This document shows, piece by piece, positions 12,936 to 23,790 of a stretch of 64,000 bases of DNA (position 1 is the first letter of the stretch; every line of letters begins with the position of its first letter). The notes under the pieces were generated by a model, which ran no database searches, had not been told where the DNA came from, and saw nothing but the letters and a program-made list of their open reading frames with translations. The stretch lies in the NCBI RefSeq assembly GCF_037893015.1, contig NC_133662.1:272898444-272962443 (forward strand), in the 5' to 3' direction. The DNA is from Macrotis lagotis. Lineage: Eukaryota > Chordata > Mammalia > Peramelemorphia > Peramelidae. Both the position numbers and the translations under genes were made by a program.

Positions 12936-13369
12936 ATCCACTTGGGGATACAAAGCCAGAAACAAAGTGCCTCTCAGGCAGCTCCTGCTAACTCTCCTGG
13001 GAGGGCCCCTAGCATTCAGTCACTGACTCCCTTTCTTCTTTGAAATATTTCTTTCCTTATCTAAACAAAACCTTCATGAAAATCAACTAAGGAAATATTA
13101 AACAATTTGTGGTAGAAGAACATGATGAGATTGTCCGGCCCTGGAACAAGTGACAAATACAAAAAAGTGAAGTCAAGGGAATTAGAAAAAGAAGAGACAG
13201 GAGGACTACAATGTAACTTAAAAAAACCCGAAACTTTTACAGATGATGAATGACTAATCTTGACCTTGAAAACAATAAGAGAAAATAGACCTCCTTTCTT
13301 TTGTTGAGAATGTGGAGGCCTAGGGGTGTGGATGGTTACACATACTGTCAAATGGAGAAGAGCTAGTGT

Positions 13370-13600
13370 TTATTTATTGCCGTATTATGGGTTTATAAAA
13401 TCCTTTATAAGTATTCTTTCATTTTATCCTCATGATGATCCTAGAAAGTAAGTGTAATTATTATGCCCATTTTCCATTTGAGAAAACTGAGGCAGTGACC
13501 AAGCAAGTGACCCAGGGTCCCCCACCTAGATCAGAATAAAGGTCCTCCTGACTCTGGAGAGAGTACCACCTCTACTAAACTATCCCTCCTCTTCCAACTT
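13370..13600 (-). mobile_element. MIR SINE, near full length
   Basis: Reverse MIR: 'cattttatcctcatgatgatcct', 'attatgcccattttcca', 'gaaaactgaggcagtgacc', then the degenerate B-box side 'cctcctgactctgga'. Confidence 0.75.
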
Positions 13601-14158
13601 TTCCTTTTCTTCTATATCCCCTTCTTCTTTCTGGACTATTTCTACAAGAAGAAAACCAGTGAAGGCACTGGGCAGATGTTGAACTGCGTCTGGAACTAAC
13701 ACTAGCAACGCAAGAGAATATCAGCCTGAGTCAGGAAGGTCAGGACAGAGCGCTGCCTCGATGATTGCCAAAGAGTCCCTGCAAGGGTCGCTTTCGGAGG
13801 TCAGGAAACGCTCTAGGCCTCCAAGTGTGGACAATCCAGCTAATCAGTGACATGGCCCAGTTCTGCCTTCCCTTCCATCACCAGAGGATCAGGGCTCTCT
13901 CTGTCTCTGCCAAGCAAGGCTCCAATGAGGGCTCCCACACAAAACCCCAGAACCCTCACAGAAAAGGAGCAGACGGTCCCAGAATAAACAGTCTTGACGG
14001 ATTGCTAGCCAGCAAGACTCAGACTGTCCAGAGCTCATAGAAGCTCCTGGGAGCACAGAACAGGAAATCAGATAGGCTGCGTCACGGGTGCCCTTGTCTG
14101 TTGGGAGGGCCCCCCCAAAGGTTGATTCACAGCCTCCCTGCCTCAAAAACCTGAGGAG

Positions 14159-14300
14159 CCTTCTACCCAGAGCTTCCGAAAATGTGAGGCAGCTCAGACT
14201 ACCTCTCGCCCCCTAGAGCCTTCAAGCATAGTCCCCCAAAACCAACCAGGCCTTCTACTGAGAGCTTCAAAGAATGTGAAACAGCTCAGACCACCCCATC
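14159..14300. repeat. 92-bp tandem duplication
   Basis: 'ccttctacccagagcttccg' at 14159 returns as 'ccttctactgagagcttcaa' at 14251, followed in both by 'aatgtgar-rcagctcaga'. Two diverged copies. Confidence 0.75.
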
Positions 14301-14549
14301 TCCAGCCCCAGAAATCTGTCCCCAGTGGGGGTGGGTAGGATAGGAGAAATCACTGTCCTGGAGGAAGGAGGCTCAGGAAAAGTAGAGAATCCATCTTGGC
14401 TTCAGTTCTCCGGAGAAGGATTTTTGACATTAGCCAGATTCCGACCTTGCTGTGACCCCCCCCTCCCCGACCTTTCCCAGAAGTGTTCCTATGTGAAAAA
14501 CACAGTTTACACGACCGCCCACAGGCGCAGTTCACTTCAATCACGCGGT

Positions 14550-14563
14550 GTTACCAAGGCAAA
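14550..14563 (+). promoter_or_regulatory. RFX X-box-like motif
   Basis: GTTACCAAGGCAAA is close to the RFX consensus GTTRCCNNGGYAAC. It lies in a locally CpG-containing stretch (about 14480-14620) that is not repeat-like. Confidence 0.35.
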
Positions 14564-15159
14564 AATAGACGATCTGGAGACAGCGGAAGATGGGGACACT
14601 GAATCTGAGGTTTGTGCCCAAGGAAACCACCGGGGCCTTTTTATGGTCCCTAGTCCTTCTTTCCACTCTCTCGAAGGAATCCTCTGAAATCAGCTCCAAG
14701 TAAATGATTGCAATTTTGGGGGAGAGCCATAAAGGGCAAAGGGTACAAGGCATCAGGCCTGTCACCTGAACCAGTTCATCTCTGCCCAGCTGAGAGGCAC
14801 TGATGCATTATTGGTGGAGCTGTGAAGCAGCCCGACCATTCTGGAAAGGAACATGGAATTCTGCAAAGAAAAAGACTCGAACATCCATACCCCTGGGCTT
14901 GGGAAGTCCAAGCCTGGGACTAGACCCCAAACCCACCCAAATACTTCAAGCGGCATTTTGTGTGACAACAGAGAACAGGAAACAAAGCCTAAACAAACCA
15001 AGCTCTAGGAATGGAGTAGAAAGGACAAAGAAGCCTGGGAGGATCAATGGGGGCTGATGCAGCCACAGGGTGAGGACAGACCCAAAGGGAGAGTCCAGCA
15101 GGCCCAGAAGAAGAGCAGGGTCCACCAAGGATGGTGGGAGGGAGGGACTGGGATTATCC

Positions 15160-15305
15160 CTGTGAGGAAACAGAGGCAGACAGCAAGCTGTGAAGCAACT
15201 GGCCCAGCTCACTCAGTGGGCAAGCGTCTGTGGCGGGATTTGAACTTGATCTTCCTAAGTCCAGTCCCAGCCCCATGTCCACAGGACCCACAGCTGCCTC
15301 CAAGT
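15160..15305 (-). mobile_element. MIR/SINE fragment
   Basis: 'aggaaacagaggcagacag...ggcgggatttgaacttgatctt' is a reverse MIR-type core. Confidence 0.55.
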
Positions 15306-15498
15306 TCAGGGCAGAGGGAGAGAAAGGAAGAAGAGGGAAGCCCAGGGGGTCAAGGAAGTTGGGGCTTCCCTCTCTGATCAACCATCCACCCCTGGACCCT
15401 AGGCAGGAGGGCAGGGCCTTATCATGGTCACTGGTCACACTGAGCCAAGACCCTGGGAGAGGGGCTGGGAAGGCAATTTTTGTAGCTGGTCCTCTTCT

Positions 15499-15523
15499 GG
15501 GGGGGGGGGGGGGGGGGGGGGGG
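15499..15523. repeat. G25 homopolymer
   Basis: 25 uninterrupted G. Exact length is likely uncertain in any assembly. Confidence 0.95.
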
Positions 15524-15689
15524 AAATGTCAGAACAGAGGGAAATTCTATTAAAGACTCCTCTAAGAACCCACTCCTAAAAGAACAAAGACACATCCTTC
15601 AGACTGCAAAGGAAATGCCTACGATGTTCCAGCTGGTAGCCCTGTACTAAGGCCTGCCTGGGAGCACTCACACCAAGCCCTGGGGTGGT

Positions 15690-15810
15690 GGGGAGGGGGA
15701 GAAGGGAGGAGGAAGGAGGAGGGAGCAGGGAGAGGGGAAGAGGAAGGAGGAAGAGAAGAAAGAGAAGAGAAAGAGAAAGGAAGGAGAAAAGGGCAAAGAC
15801 CAAGAGGAGG
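15690..15810. repeat. polypurine tract
   Basis: About 120 bp of GGGAGGAGGAAGGAG-type sequence. It underlies proline/serine-rich open frames on the minus strand that are not genes. Confidence 0.9.
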
Positions 15811-17861
15811 GGCCTCTCTCCTCACCACCCTCCCAGGTAAATAACCCTGCACCCTGCTCTCCCCCACCCAGCCTTTCAGCCTCCTGCCCCCAGGGCAATG
15901 AGCTAGACCCAGAATCTCAGGAGAAGGAGGCAGGAAAGTGTCTAGGGAACTTAGATAACCCCAATGTCTCCTGGAAACGCAAGCCCATCTTCTCTGGGTC
16001 AGGACAGTCCTTCCGGTCAGCAGCAGATGCCAGCAGACAGCAAGTTAGGGCTGAGGGGGGCATAGACAAGCCCCTTCTCTGTTTTTTGTCTTGCAATGAA
16101 GACTTCTTTTTAGCCCTTCCTTTGTGATATCTCAATAGCAAGAGAAAAGAGGACAAACGTGATGCACCCCAACTCTGGGTAACGGCCGGATCTGAGATAC
16201 AAGCAGTCAGAGAGAGGAAAGCAGAACCAGGAGAAAGGGTGCAGTGACTCGGACAGAGAAGTGGAGAAGGCCACCCTGGGGCCCCTGATGCCCCAAGCTG
16301 CAGCCTCAGCCCTCCTACTAATGAACCATGATAAAAATATCGAAATTCTGGGGGGACTCAATGTACCCCAAGAACTCAAGAACAGGCTTCTGATGCCCTG
16401 GGTCTGTCCACATGCCAGCCGGCATCGTACTCTCATTCCAAAGTAAGCCCCAAGGCCGAGGCCAGCCTCCTCCTCATTCTAGTCTTAAGGTGGCACCTCG
16501 AGTGCTTACCTCAAAGAAGGGACAAAGTTCCAGGAGCATGGTGGCAGGAGACAGCCCAGGAGCAAGGTCCCATGTCTATACAAGCCAGGGGAGCAGAGGG
16601 GCCGATCATGCTCCCAGTCTAACCCCAGCACCCTCTCTTCTCTTAACTTGTCCCTGCTCCATCGCCCAGATGCTGCCCACAGTGGGCTGAAGAAGCCTCA
16701 GTGGCCAGGGCCTCATTGCTCCCACCTCCTCCCACCATCCTGCATGGATCTAAGCCTGCTAACCTAGGGGTCAGGGTTATCAAGGCATGGAGGCACAAGG
16801 ATCCCCAAGAAGGGCAGTCCGTGGTCTGATCAGGCCCGACTCCAAAATGTATGACAGTCTGAGCCATGGAGAGTGCCCCCCAGAAGATGACCAGGATGCC
16901 CCCCCAACCTTCAATGGAGCTTCTCTTTCTTAACACTGAGACATCTCAGACCCTCCTTCCTCTGGCAAGTCAGAATAGTAGAGGAAGGGGGTGCCCCCAG
17001 CACAGATTTCATGCCTGAAGTGGGGTCAGAGTAGGCCTCAGAGCCCAGGGCCAAAGGAAGCAGGAGCAGGAACCAAGAGCAGGGGCCAAGCTGCTCCAGG
17101 GGCTTAGGGGTGTCCCTGGGCTCCAGGGAAGAACTTCTACATCCCTGCCTCTCTCTATCCACAGTTCTGGAAAGTGTCTCAACAAGACCGTGCACCTCAC
17201 CCCCAACTCCAATTTGTTTATTGGGGGGAGAGACAGAATGGAAGAGAAAACCCCAGCCAGCACCCCCCATCTTTGTGGTCAGAACAAGTGCACCAGAGTC
17301 TGGGGTTCCCACAAAGGGCACATGCCCAACTCAGGGAAGAGCCGGCGTCCACTCACACTGGCAGAGTGCATCAGGATGGCCACGAGCCACAGCCTGGCAA
17401 CTGACCATGACCCCACTGCTTCTGGGGTTTTTGGTGAGAACTTGCCCTTCCAACCATTCCCCCACACCTCAAACACAATGTGCCCCTCATTCCACAGAGG
17501 TCCCTGTCTGTCTGACTAGGGGTCTAACTCACACCACCTGACCACCCCCCCAGGCATCTGGCACCCCCAGCGTCAATGAGACAGAGACAAATCCACTTTC
17601 CCAGACCAGATCGGCCATGAGTTACAGCAGGCGCAGGAGAGAGGGTCCACAAAAAGAGAATCCTAACCGAGGCTACTGTTGTGGGGTTGGTTAAAAACTG
17701 CAACTGAACCCAAGTTCTCAAAGTAAGCCCCACGGGGCTCGAGAGCGAGCAGACCCCAAAGCAGGACCCTGTCCATGCCATGAAATGGGAGAGAGCCCCC
17801 GAAGGCTCTGGAGGGGTTGGATTAGCAGCTGGCTCCCAGGGCTTCCCCTCCACACTCTCAC

Positions 17862-17970
17862 CTTCACTGGCCGAGACAACGCTCCTTGTGTCCGAGTCCA
17901 ATTTCTGAACCAGCAGCTTTGGGTTGATCGTGGTCCCAGCAAAGATGTCTGAGGTCACCAACCCCCAGTC
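17862..17970 (-). CDS. SLX9: SLX9 coding exon 2
   Basis: 109 nt, entering in phase 0 and leaving in phase 1. It encodes DWGLVTSDIFAGTTINPKLL and VQKLDSDTRSVVSASE, the most conserved block of the family seen here (human DWAFINTNIFARTKIDPSAL, VQKLELDVRSV). The acceptor is ttgtcctcag and the donor gtgaga. Open sequence continues past the donor but loses similarity there, which supports the exon end. Confidence 0.92.
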
Positions 17971-20884
17971 CTGAGGACAAAGACAAGACAAATAGGATTG
18001 AAGACTCCCTGGCAGCAGACTAACCAAGGGTGGATGTGTCAGGGACAAGAGGAACAGCCCTCCAGGGGATGGCTGGGGGGTAGAAATGGTCCCCCAGCCC
18101 GGGCTTGGCTCCATGTCCAAGTCTGACATTCCCCAGGACTCACTCAGAAGGGGGTGGGCCCTGGCCCCTCCCCTCTCCTCCCCTCCCAAATTCCTGGGGC
18201 TCAATAAGTTCATCCCCCTCCTCGCTGGCAGGCCACCCCTGAGGTGTGACGCAGATACCATTCCCCTCTTGCTGCCCAGAGGACGGTCAATGTGGGCTTC
18301 TATCGGGGCAGCCCCTAGCCCGACCCACCCAAGGGTCCCCTCCGAAACAGGCCGGACAAGGTCACACGTTCTCTGCTTGGAGCCTCTGGGAATGGAGAGG
18401 TGGCTACCTGCCAAGGCAGCCCATTCCTCCACCCAAACTGGAGAACGGTGACTCCCAGGAGGTAGATGGCGGCTCACGGCCGCAGCAGGTCACAAAGTGT
18501 CAGCGCTTGGTACGCAGCAAGCACTTCATAAGTGCTCGCCGACTCCTCTGGATTGAAGGACACTGACGGCATGTCTCTGAAGAGAACTGGGAGCTGGAGA
18601 CCCCTGAAGGGCTGTGTGCCTCTTCCTCCGTCTCCCACTCCCCCCCTCCAGCTGGTGGCTCAGAGGAACACCACAGTCCACATCTAAGCCTCTCACCTCA
18701 GCCACAGTTCAACCCACCCTAGGTGGTGGGGATGTGGGACAGCTGGGGGTGGTGTGCAGAGCACTGGGCCTGGAGGCAGAAAGACCCGAGTTCAAATCTA
18801 ACCTCAGACACATACTAGATGGATGATCCTGGACAAGCGACTTCACCGCCTGCCTCAGTTTCCTCAACTGCAGCATAACCTTAAAAATGCCAGCCATAGG
18901 GATTGTAAGAGTGAGGAGGGCCCTGGCTGGGTCCCCGGGAACCGGGTGGACACTGCCACCAAGTGGCCAGCTAGCCGGCCTGTGGCTTTATCTTCTCTCA
19001 GTCCTAAGCTCCTTGTCCAGGGCTCGGCATCCAGGGCCCTTTCTACCCTGCCCCCTCCTCCCAGCAAGACCCCCAGCTTTTGGCTATCCCCCAGCCCTGA
19101 ACTTTCCTCATCCTCATGTCCACTTACTGATTTCCTGGACATCTCAGCTAAAATCACCTCTTCTGCCCAAAGCCCTTCTTGCCAAGAGAGGGGCCCCATG
19201 CTCGCGTCACCAGTCCTTGGTCCTTGTAGTGAGGCCCAGGGGGCCCCTCCTCCAAAGATGGTTTTACATGTGATCAAAGCACAGGAGGCCAAAGGAAACC
19301 CATGATACTCAAGTTTTGTCCTTTTCTTTCCCACCAAAGCTTAAGGGCCCCCCTAAAAATCTCTCCTTAGAGAGACTCCTGGGGGTCTTCAGGTCTGGTC
19401 TAAAAGTGTTCCTGGCACTTCCATGAGCTCGTGGGTGTGCGCATCTGCACAGATCGTCTATGTGGAGGGAGCGCACCTGTGCTCATTTCCACGGGCACAG
19501 CCGTTTGCACATGGCCTCCTCCCTGAGGGCACGCTCCATCCCAGGAACTGGCTCACAATAACTCTGCTGACCCACTGATGGAAGACTACCGCACAAGCCC
19601 CCGGGGTCGCTGACCCCCACCCCCATGACCTTGAGTCCCCTACCCATGACTTCCAGCCCAATCTGAACCCCCGTGGCTGAGTCCACATCAAGTGTGGCTC
19701 AAGTCACTGCAGCTGGTCCTTCCCTCCCAATCTGTAGAGAATGAGCTCTCACCACTACCTCCCCACCCTGCCCCACCTGAGGGCACCCCACACCATCTCC
19801 ATGGCCACTGCCATCCCGCTGCAGGGCCCCAGGGCGCGCATTCTCATCCTTGGGATGCCCCGGCCAACGCCAGTCCTGCAAACCCCAGATCTCCCCAGGA
19901 TGAGGGAGCGCGGCTCCTCCCGCCCAGCTCGGGAGTCTCCGGGAGTCTGTCACGGTGCAGCTTCAGGCTTTAATCAGGTTCTGTTCATGGAGGCAGTAAC
20001 TTGGGGCACAGGGGGGGTACAGTAAGCGGGGGCAGGCGGGGCTCGGCGGGGCGCCCCTCTCAAGTCCTGGCACTAAGGCGGCCAAACCCAGAGGCGCCCC
20101 CTCGGCCACCGCGGACGAGGCGCCCCCCGCGTGCCGGAGGCAACGCTGGCCCAGGGGAGGCCCCGGAGCGCAAGGGGCTGAGGAAGCGGGGTTTGGGCCG
20201 GGGCCACGGAAGCCAGGGTGCGGCCTGGGGCCGCGTGGAGCCAGCGACAGGGGGGCTGGACTCGAGAGAACAGCTTTAAGGAGCCTGGAAAGGGAGAGGG
20301 CGCTTGAGAAGGGCTTTGGGGGTCACGCTGAGGATCCTGCGGCCGATGCTGGAGGCCGCAAAGTCACCGGGGCTCACTGAGGGCAGGGGGCTCCGTCGGG
20401 GGTCACTGCGGTGGACAAGCCGGGGTGGCGAGGGGCCCGGACAGGCCTCCACAGTCCAGGCCCGAGGCCCCCAAACGCAGCCCGGCCCTGAGACAAGGCG
20501 GTGAAACCCATGAGATGGGGGAAGGGAGGGGAAACTGGGGCTGGGGGGGGGCTGAGGACGGGGGCAAGAGAAGCCATGGGGCGGGGTCCGGCCAGAAGCC
20601 CCCCACTCTCCTCCGGAGTTCCCTCGGGGTTCGGCCTCGGCTCTGGCTCGCGCGCGCCCTCTGCCGCTCGCCGCGATCGCTCCCCCCCCCCCCCGCCCGG
20701 GAGTTGGTAGGACCCGCGCCCGGCGCCCCCGCGCCCCCGCCCCGTGGTCTCGCCCGCGGCGCTCCCCACTCACGTGTCCGCCGGGCCCGCTCCAGGCCGC
20801 CTCCTCCTCGGCGCCCGGGGCCGGGCGGGCCTTCACCGCCGCCGCGTGCCGCCGCGCCCGGGGCCGCCGCACCTTCCCCACCAT
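17862..20884 (-). CDS. SLX9: SLX9 ribosome biogenesis factor (FAM207A), 5' part: coding exons 1-2
   Basis: Two minus-strand exons join in frame: 20884..20774 (codons 1-37) and 17970..17862 (codons 38-73 plus one base). The protein begins MVGKVRRPRARRHAAAVKAR and continues in exon 2 with DWGLVTSDIFAGTTINPKLL, then VQKLDSDTRSV. This matches what I recall of human SLX9/FAM207A (start MGKVRGLRARVHQAAV, then DWAFINTNIFARTKIDPSALVQKLELDVRSV). The family is a nucleolar protein related to yeast Slx9, which acts in 40S pre-ribosome maturation and export. Both splice sites are canonical (CAC/gtgagt after exon 1, ctcag/GAC before exon 2, GAAG/gtgaga after it). The downstream lysine/arginine-rich exons were searched for by eye on the minus strand down to position 1 and not found. 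They may lie outside the window or be too short to spot, so the entry is partial. The gene is divergent from ITGB2, as in human. Confidence 0.9.
18725..18890 (+). mobile_element. tRNA-derived SINE
   Basis: 'gagttcaaatctaacctcagaca', 'ctggacaagcgacttcacc' and 'cctcagtttcctcaactgcag'. Inside SLX9 intron 1. Confidence 0.75.
18960..19215 (+). mobile_element. L2-like fragment
   Basis: C/T-rich text with an L2-like order of words ending 'aaatcacctcttctgcccaaagcccttct'. Weak call. Confidence 0.4.
20774..20884 (-). CDS. SLX9: SLX9 coding exon 1
   Basis: Encodes residues 1-37, from ATG at 20884 to a phase-0 donor. The start context is strong (GGCATGG). The first ten residues, MVGKVRRPRA, carry the conserved basic N-terminus; the remainder is an alanine/proline/glutamate-rich linker, as in human. 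The donor CAC/GTGAGT contains a CACGTG E-box (20771-20776). Longer open frames run through this exon in other frames, but that is a GC-rich-sequence artefact. Confidence 0.9.
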
Positions 20885-20911
20885 GCCGCTGCCGCGGGCG
20901 GCCCGGCCCGT

Positions 20912-20951
20912 CACGTGCCCCCGGCCCCGGAAACGGGAGCCTGCGCACGTG
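20912..20951. promoter_or_regulatory. pair of CACGTG E-boxes upstream of the SLX9 ATG
   Basis: Canonical CACGTG hexamers at 20912-20917 and 20946-20951, with a third at 20771-20776 overlapping the exon 1 donor. CACGTG binds MYC/MAX, USF and related bHLH-LZ factors. A MYC link would suit a ribosome-biogenesis gene, but that is inference. Confidence 0.5.
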
Positions 20952-20994
20952 GCTTCCGCGCCGCCGCCGCGCCGCGCCGCCCCGGGACGCGGGA

Positions 20995-21006
20995 TGCGCA
21001 TGCGCC
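20995..21006. promoter_or_regulatory. NRF-1-type palindrome
   Basis: TGCGCATGCGCC is one base from the perfect NRF-1 palindrome TGCGCATGCGCA. It lies 110 bp upstream of the SLX9 ATG, between the coding exon and the GC-box array. A second copy of the core (GCGCATGCGCC) is at 21667-21677 on the far side of the array. Confidence 0.6.
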
Positions 21007-21031
21007 CTGCCCAGGCGGCCCCGCCTCGGCT

Positions 21032-21320
21032 CTAACGGCGGGGGCGGGGCCCGGGGAGGGGGGCGCGGTGGGGGCGGGGCACGGGAGGGCGGGGCCCGGC
21101 GGGGGCGGGGCACGGGAGGGCGGGGCCCGGCGGGGGGCGGGGCACGGGGAGGGCGGGGCCGGGGGGAGGGCGGGGCGGAGCCCGGGGAGGGCGGGGCGCG
21201 GCGGGGGCGGGGCCGGGGGAGAGCGGGGCGGGGCGGGGCGGGGGGCAGGGCCCGGGAGGGCGGGGCGGGGCCCGGGAGGGCGGGGCGCGGCGGGGGCGGA
21301 GCCAGGGGCGGGGCCTCTCT
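21032..21320. repeat. GC-box tandem array upstream of SLX9
   Basis: About 290 bp made almost only of G and C on the plus strand, with well over a dozen GGGCGGGGC or GGGGCGGGG words separated by CACGGGA, CCCGGGA or CCGGC spacers. The pattern is a degenerate tandem repeat with higher-order blocks of roughly 35-40 bp. Each unit is a potential Sp1/KLF site, and the runs of three or more G make G-quadruplexes likely. It lies 150-430 bp upstream of the SLX9 ATG. Confidence 0.85.
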
Positions 21321-22839
21321 GCCTCCCCCTCCCCTGTCCCAGCCCAGGAAACTGAGGGGAGGGGGAGGACGGGGAGCCGGATTCGAACTCTGGCCCCAGC
21401 CGCTGCACCGCGCTGTCCGGCACCGGCGCAGGGGTCGGAGCCTCGGACACTCGGCCCTGACCAGCTGTGCCACCTTGGACGAGACCCTCCCCCTGCCCCC
21501 TCCGACCCCTGTCTGCCTTCTGGGGACCCTCTGAGCCCCCCGCAGGCGGGCGAGGAGGGGAGACGCCCCCTGCCAGCCCCTGGCCACGGGTCGGGTGCTC
21601 CTGGGAGTTGGGGGGCCTCGTGGGGGGCAGGGCCCGCCTGGGGGCTCCCAGAGACGCTGCGCCACAGCGCATGCGCCTTTCTCACAGGCCCCCCCCCCTA
21701 CTCCGCTCCCCTCAACCAGACCCCGGTGCCGCCGGGCCCGAGGGTGAGCAGCTCCTCCGAGATGCCCCCTGGGCCCCGGCACCCCCTCCTTGAGGTCCGT
21801 CATCTGACCTTGTGGTGGGCCCTGCTGGCTCCGGGGGAGGAACCCACATTTGTGGAACCCCTACTGTGGGCCAAGTGCTGGGGCGGGGGACTGGCACCTC
21901 CCCGGGGGTGGCGGCCCAAGGGCTCCCCCAGGGGCACCCGGGTCTGGCTTTGAATGCCCCCCTCCTGCCTCCGGTCCCAGCTGCTTCGGCGTTTGTTCTC
22001 CCCTTGGGTGGGCTCAGAGGGTCAGGAACTCTCATCGCTTCCCCGAGTGGGTGTCGCGTTTGTGAGGAAGGGGCTCGGGGGCACTGGAAGGCGGGGGCCT
22101 CCCGCCCAGCCTTGCCACCCTCTCTCCCGGAGACCCAGAGCCACCCTGGACGGAGAACACTGAAGGCAGATGCTCAAAGCCAAGGCCAACAATCACCCTT
22201 TCCTCTTCTCTGCCCCCTCCCCAGGGCTGGGCTGATGGGAGGGGGTTGGGCCAGGTCAGGCTTCCTTCCTCCACCACCTGCCCCACCCACTTAGCAGCCC
22301 CTCCCCTGGGTGGGTAGGGGGCCTGGATCACCAATAAGTCCCTTAGCCCCCTGCCCTGGGCTTCCATCTGAGGAGGGTCAAAGTGGAGGAGGCACCAGCT
22401 TGGTGAGTCTTTGGTGCTATCTGTTACTTGTGTCTGTCATTGTCGGGCTATTGGACCTCTGTGGCTGTGACCCTGGGCCTGTCCCTTCCCTTCCGGGGAC
22501 CTCAGCTTCCCACCAGCTCCGTCTCTCCACAAGGAACTCTTGCTAAGCCCACCAGAGACTCTGCAATCCTTCCAGCAGAGGGATTTGGATGTAAGCCTTG
22601 AAGAGGAGCCTGGGGCCTTTAGAAACAAAACTGAGGGTTCCAGGAGGGGGTCCTGTTTGCACTTGAGGTCCCCCCCCACCTCAAACTCCTGCCCTGGCCA
22701 CCTTCCAGGTTGGGTTAATTCAGAACCCTTTCCATCCAAGGGTTTCTTGGGAGTCTGGAGCTACTGACAGACAAAGGGTCTTGTTAAATCTGCTAGTCTT
22801 GGCCCATCCCCAGGAAGCAACCCCAGGCATGAGGCCATG

Positions 22840-22935
22840 GACACCTGAGTTCTAATCCTACCTCTCACTAACTAGGTGCCCAACCTTGGAGAAGTCATTT
22901 AAGCTCCGTGGGCCTCAGTTTCCCCTTGAACATGG
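22840..22935 (+). mobile_element. MIR fragment
   Basis: 'gagttctaatcctacctctcact', 'gagaagtcatttaagctccgtgggcctcagtttcc': MIR core and 3' half. Confidence 0.75.
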
Positions 22936-23564
22936 GTGATTGTTAAGGTGTCTTCCCTCTGGAGAAGTCTGTGGTTCTTGAATGTGGAATGAGGTCTCAG
23001 GAGAGCCTCAGAAGGAGCTTGGGCTGAAGTTGCTTCAGAGTGGTTGACAGGTTGAAGCTTGGGGTCCTGGGATGTTGATGGAAGGGATTGTCTTTGGGAG
23101 ACCCTTCAGGCAGACATGAGATGGGGTCTGAGTTGTGGAAGGCACTCCTGACCAGCTGCTGGGGAGCCCCCACGATTTGTAAAGGCCTCCCTGGGCAAGC
23201 CCACCCCCTCCCTGCCAGGCTTCTGCCTCACCTTGGCACCTGGAGGCTCAGGCCATCCGATCTCCAGGTTCTGGAAGAACTCAGCTTGAACTGGACTGCC
23301 ATCTGGCTGCCAGCCTGCTACCCAGGCCTGGGGATGAGCTGCTCTGCAGCCCAGTCTCTGGATGCCCCTTGTCTTGTTCCCATTACTCATGGCTCCCTGA
23401 CCCAGTGTCTCTGGACCAGGACTCAGTCAGAAAGACTGTCCGCTGACTTGGTGGACTTTGGTCAGTCACCCGAGCCTTTCTGCTTGCAGCCCAGACAGGA
23501 CTGATGGGAAGCCCAGGCAGGGCCCGTACAGTCAGCTCTTCAGTCCTTTCCCTCCTGCAGCTGA

Positions 23565-23790
23565 GGTAGCCAGGTGACCCAGGGAATAGAGTGATAGGCC
23601 TGAAATCAGGAAGACCTGAGTTCAATTCAAGCCTCAGTTACTTATCTTTGCAGTCCTGGGCAAGTCACTTCACTTCTGTCTGACTCAGTTTACTGAATCT
23701 CAGATGAAGATTCTAACATATCAAATGAACTCTGCAAAGCCCTTACCACAGGGTCTTATATATAGTAGGCACTTAATAAATGCTCATTCA
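23565..23790 (+). mobile_element. SINE/MIR-type element
   Basis: 'ctgaggtagccaggtgacccag', 'gagttcaattcaagcctcagtta', 'gggcaagtcacttcacttc', and a MIR-like end 'tagtaggcacttaataaatgctca'. Confidence 0.75.

Larger units (their letters stand above)
20030..22130. promoter_or_regulatory. SLX9: CpG island / promoter of SLX9
   Basis: Very GC- and CpG-rich block around SLX9 exon 1, in contrast to the CpG-poor flanks. It has no obvious TATA box. It holds the GC-box array (21032-21320), NRF-1-type palindromes at 20995-21006 and 21667-21677, and CACGTG E-boxes at 20771, 20912 and 20946. It is typical of a housekeeping promoter. The exact transcription start cannot be read from sequence. No divergent gene could be identified on the plus strand here, though such islands often fire both ways. 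Confidence 0.8.

Noticed and set aside
17524-18477. 317-codon minus-strand open frame over SLX9 exon 2
   Set aside because: Only the 36 codons between clear splice sites resemble SLX9; the rest is intron that happens to stay open.
20403-21803. 466-codon minus-strand open frame and overlapping long frames on both strands
   Set aside because: They lie in the GC-rich CpG island, where stop codons are rare. Composition is nearly all R, P, A and G from the GC-box repeat, and the real SLX9 exon 1 occupies only 37 codons of one of these frames.
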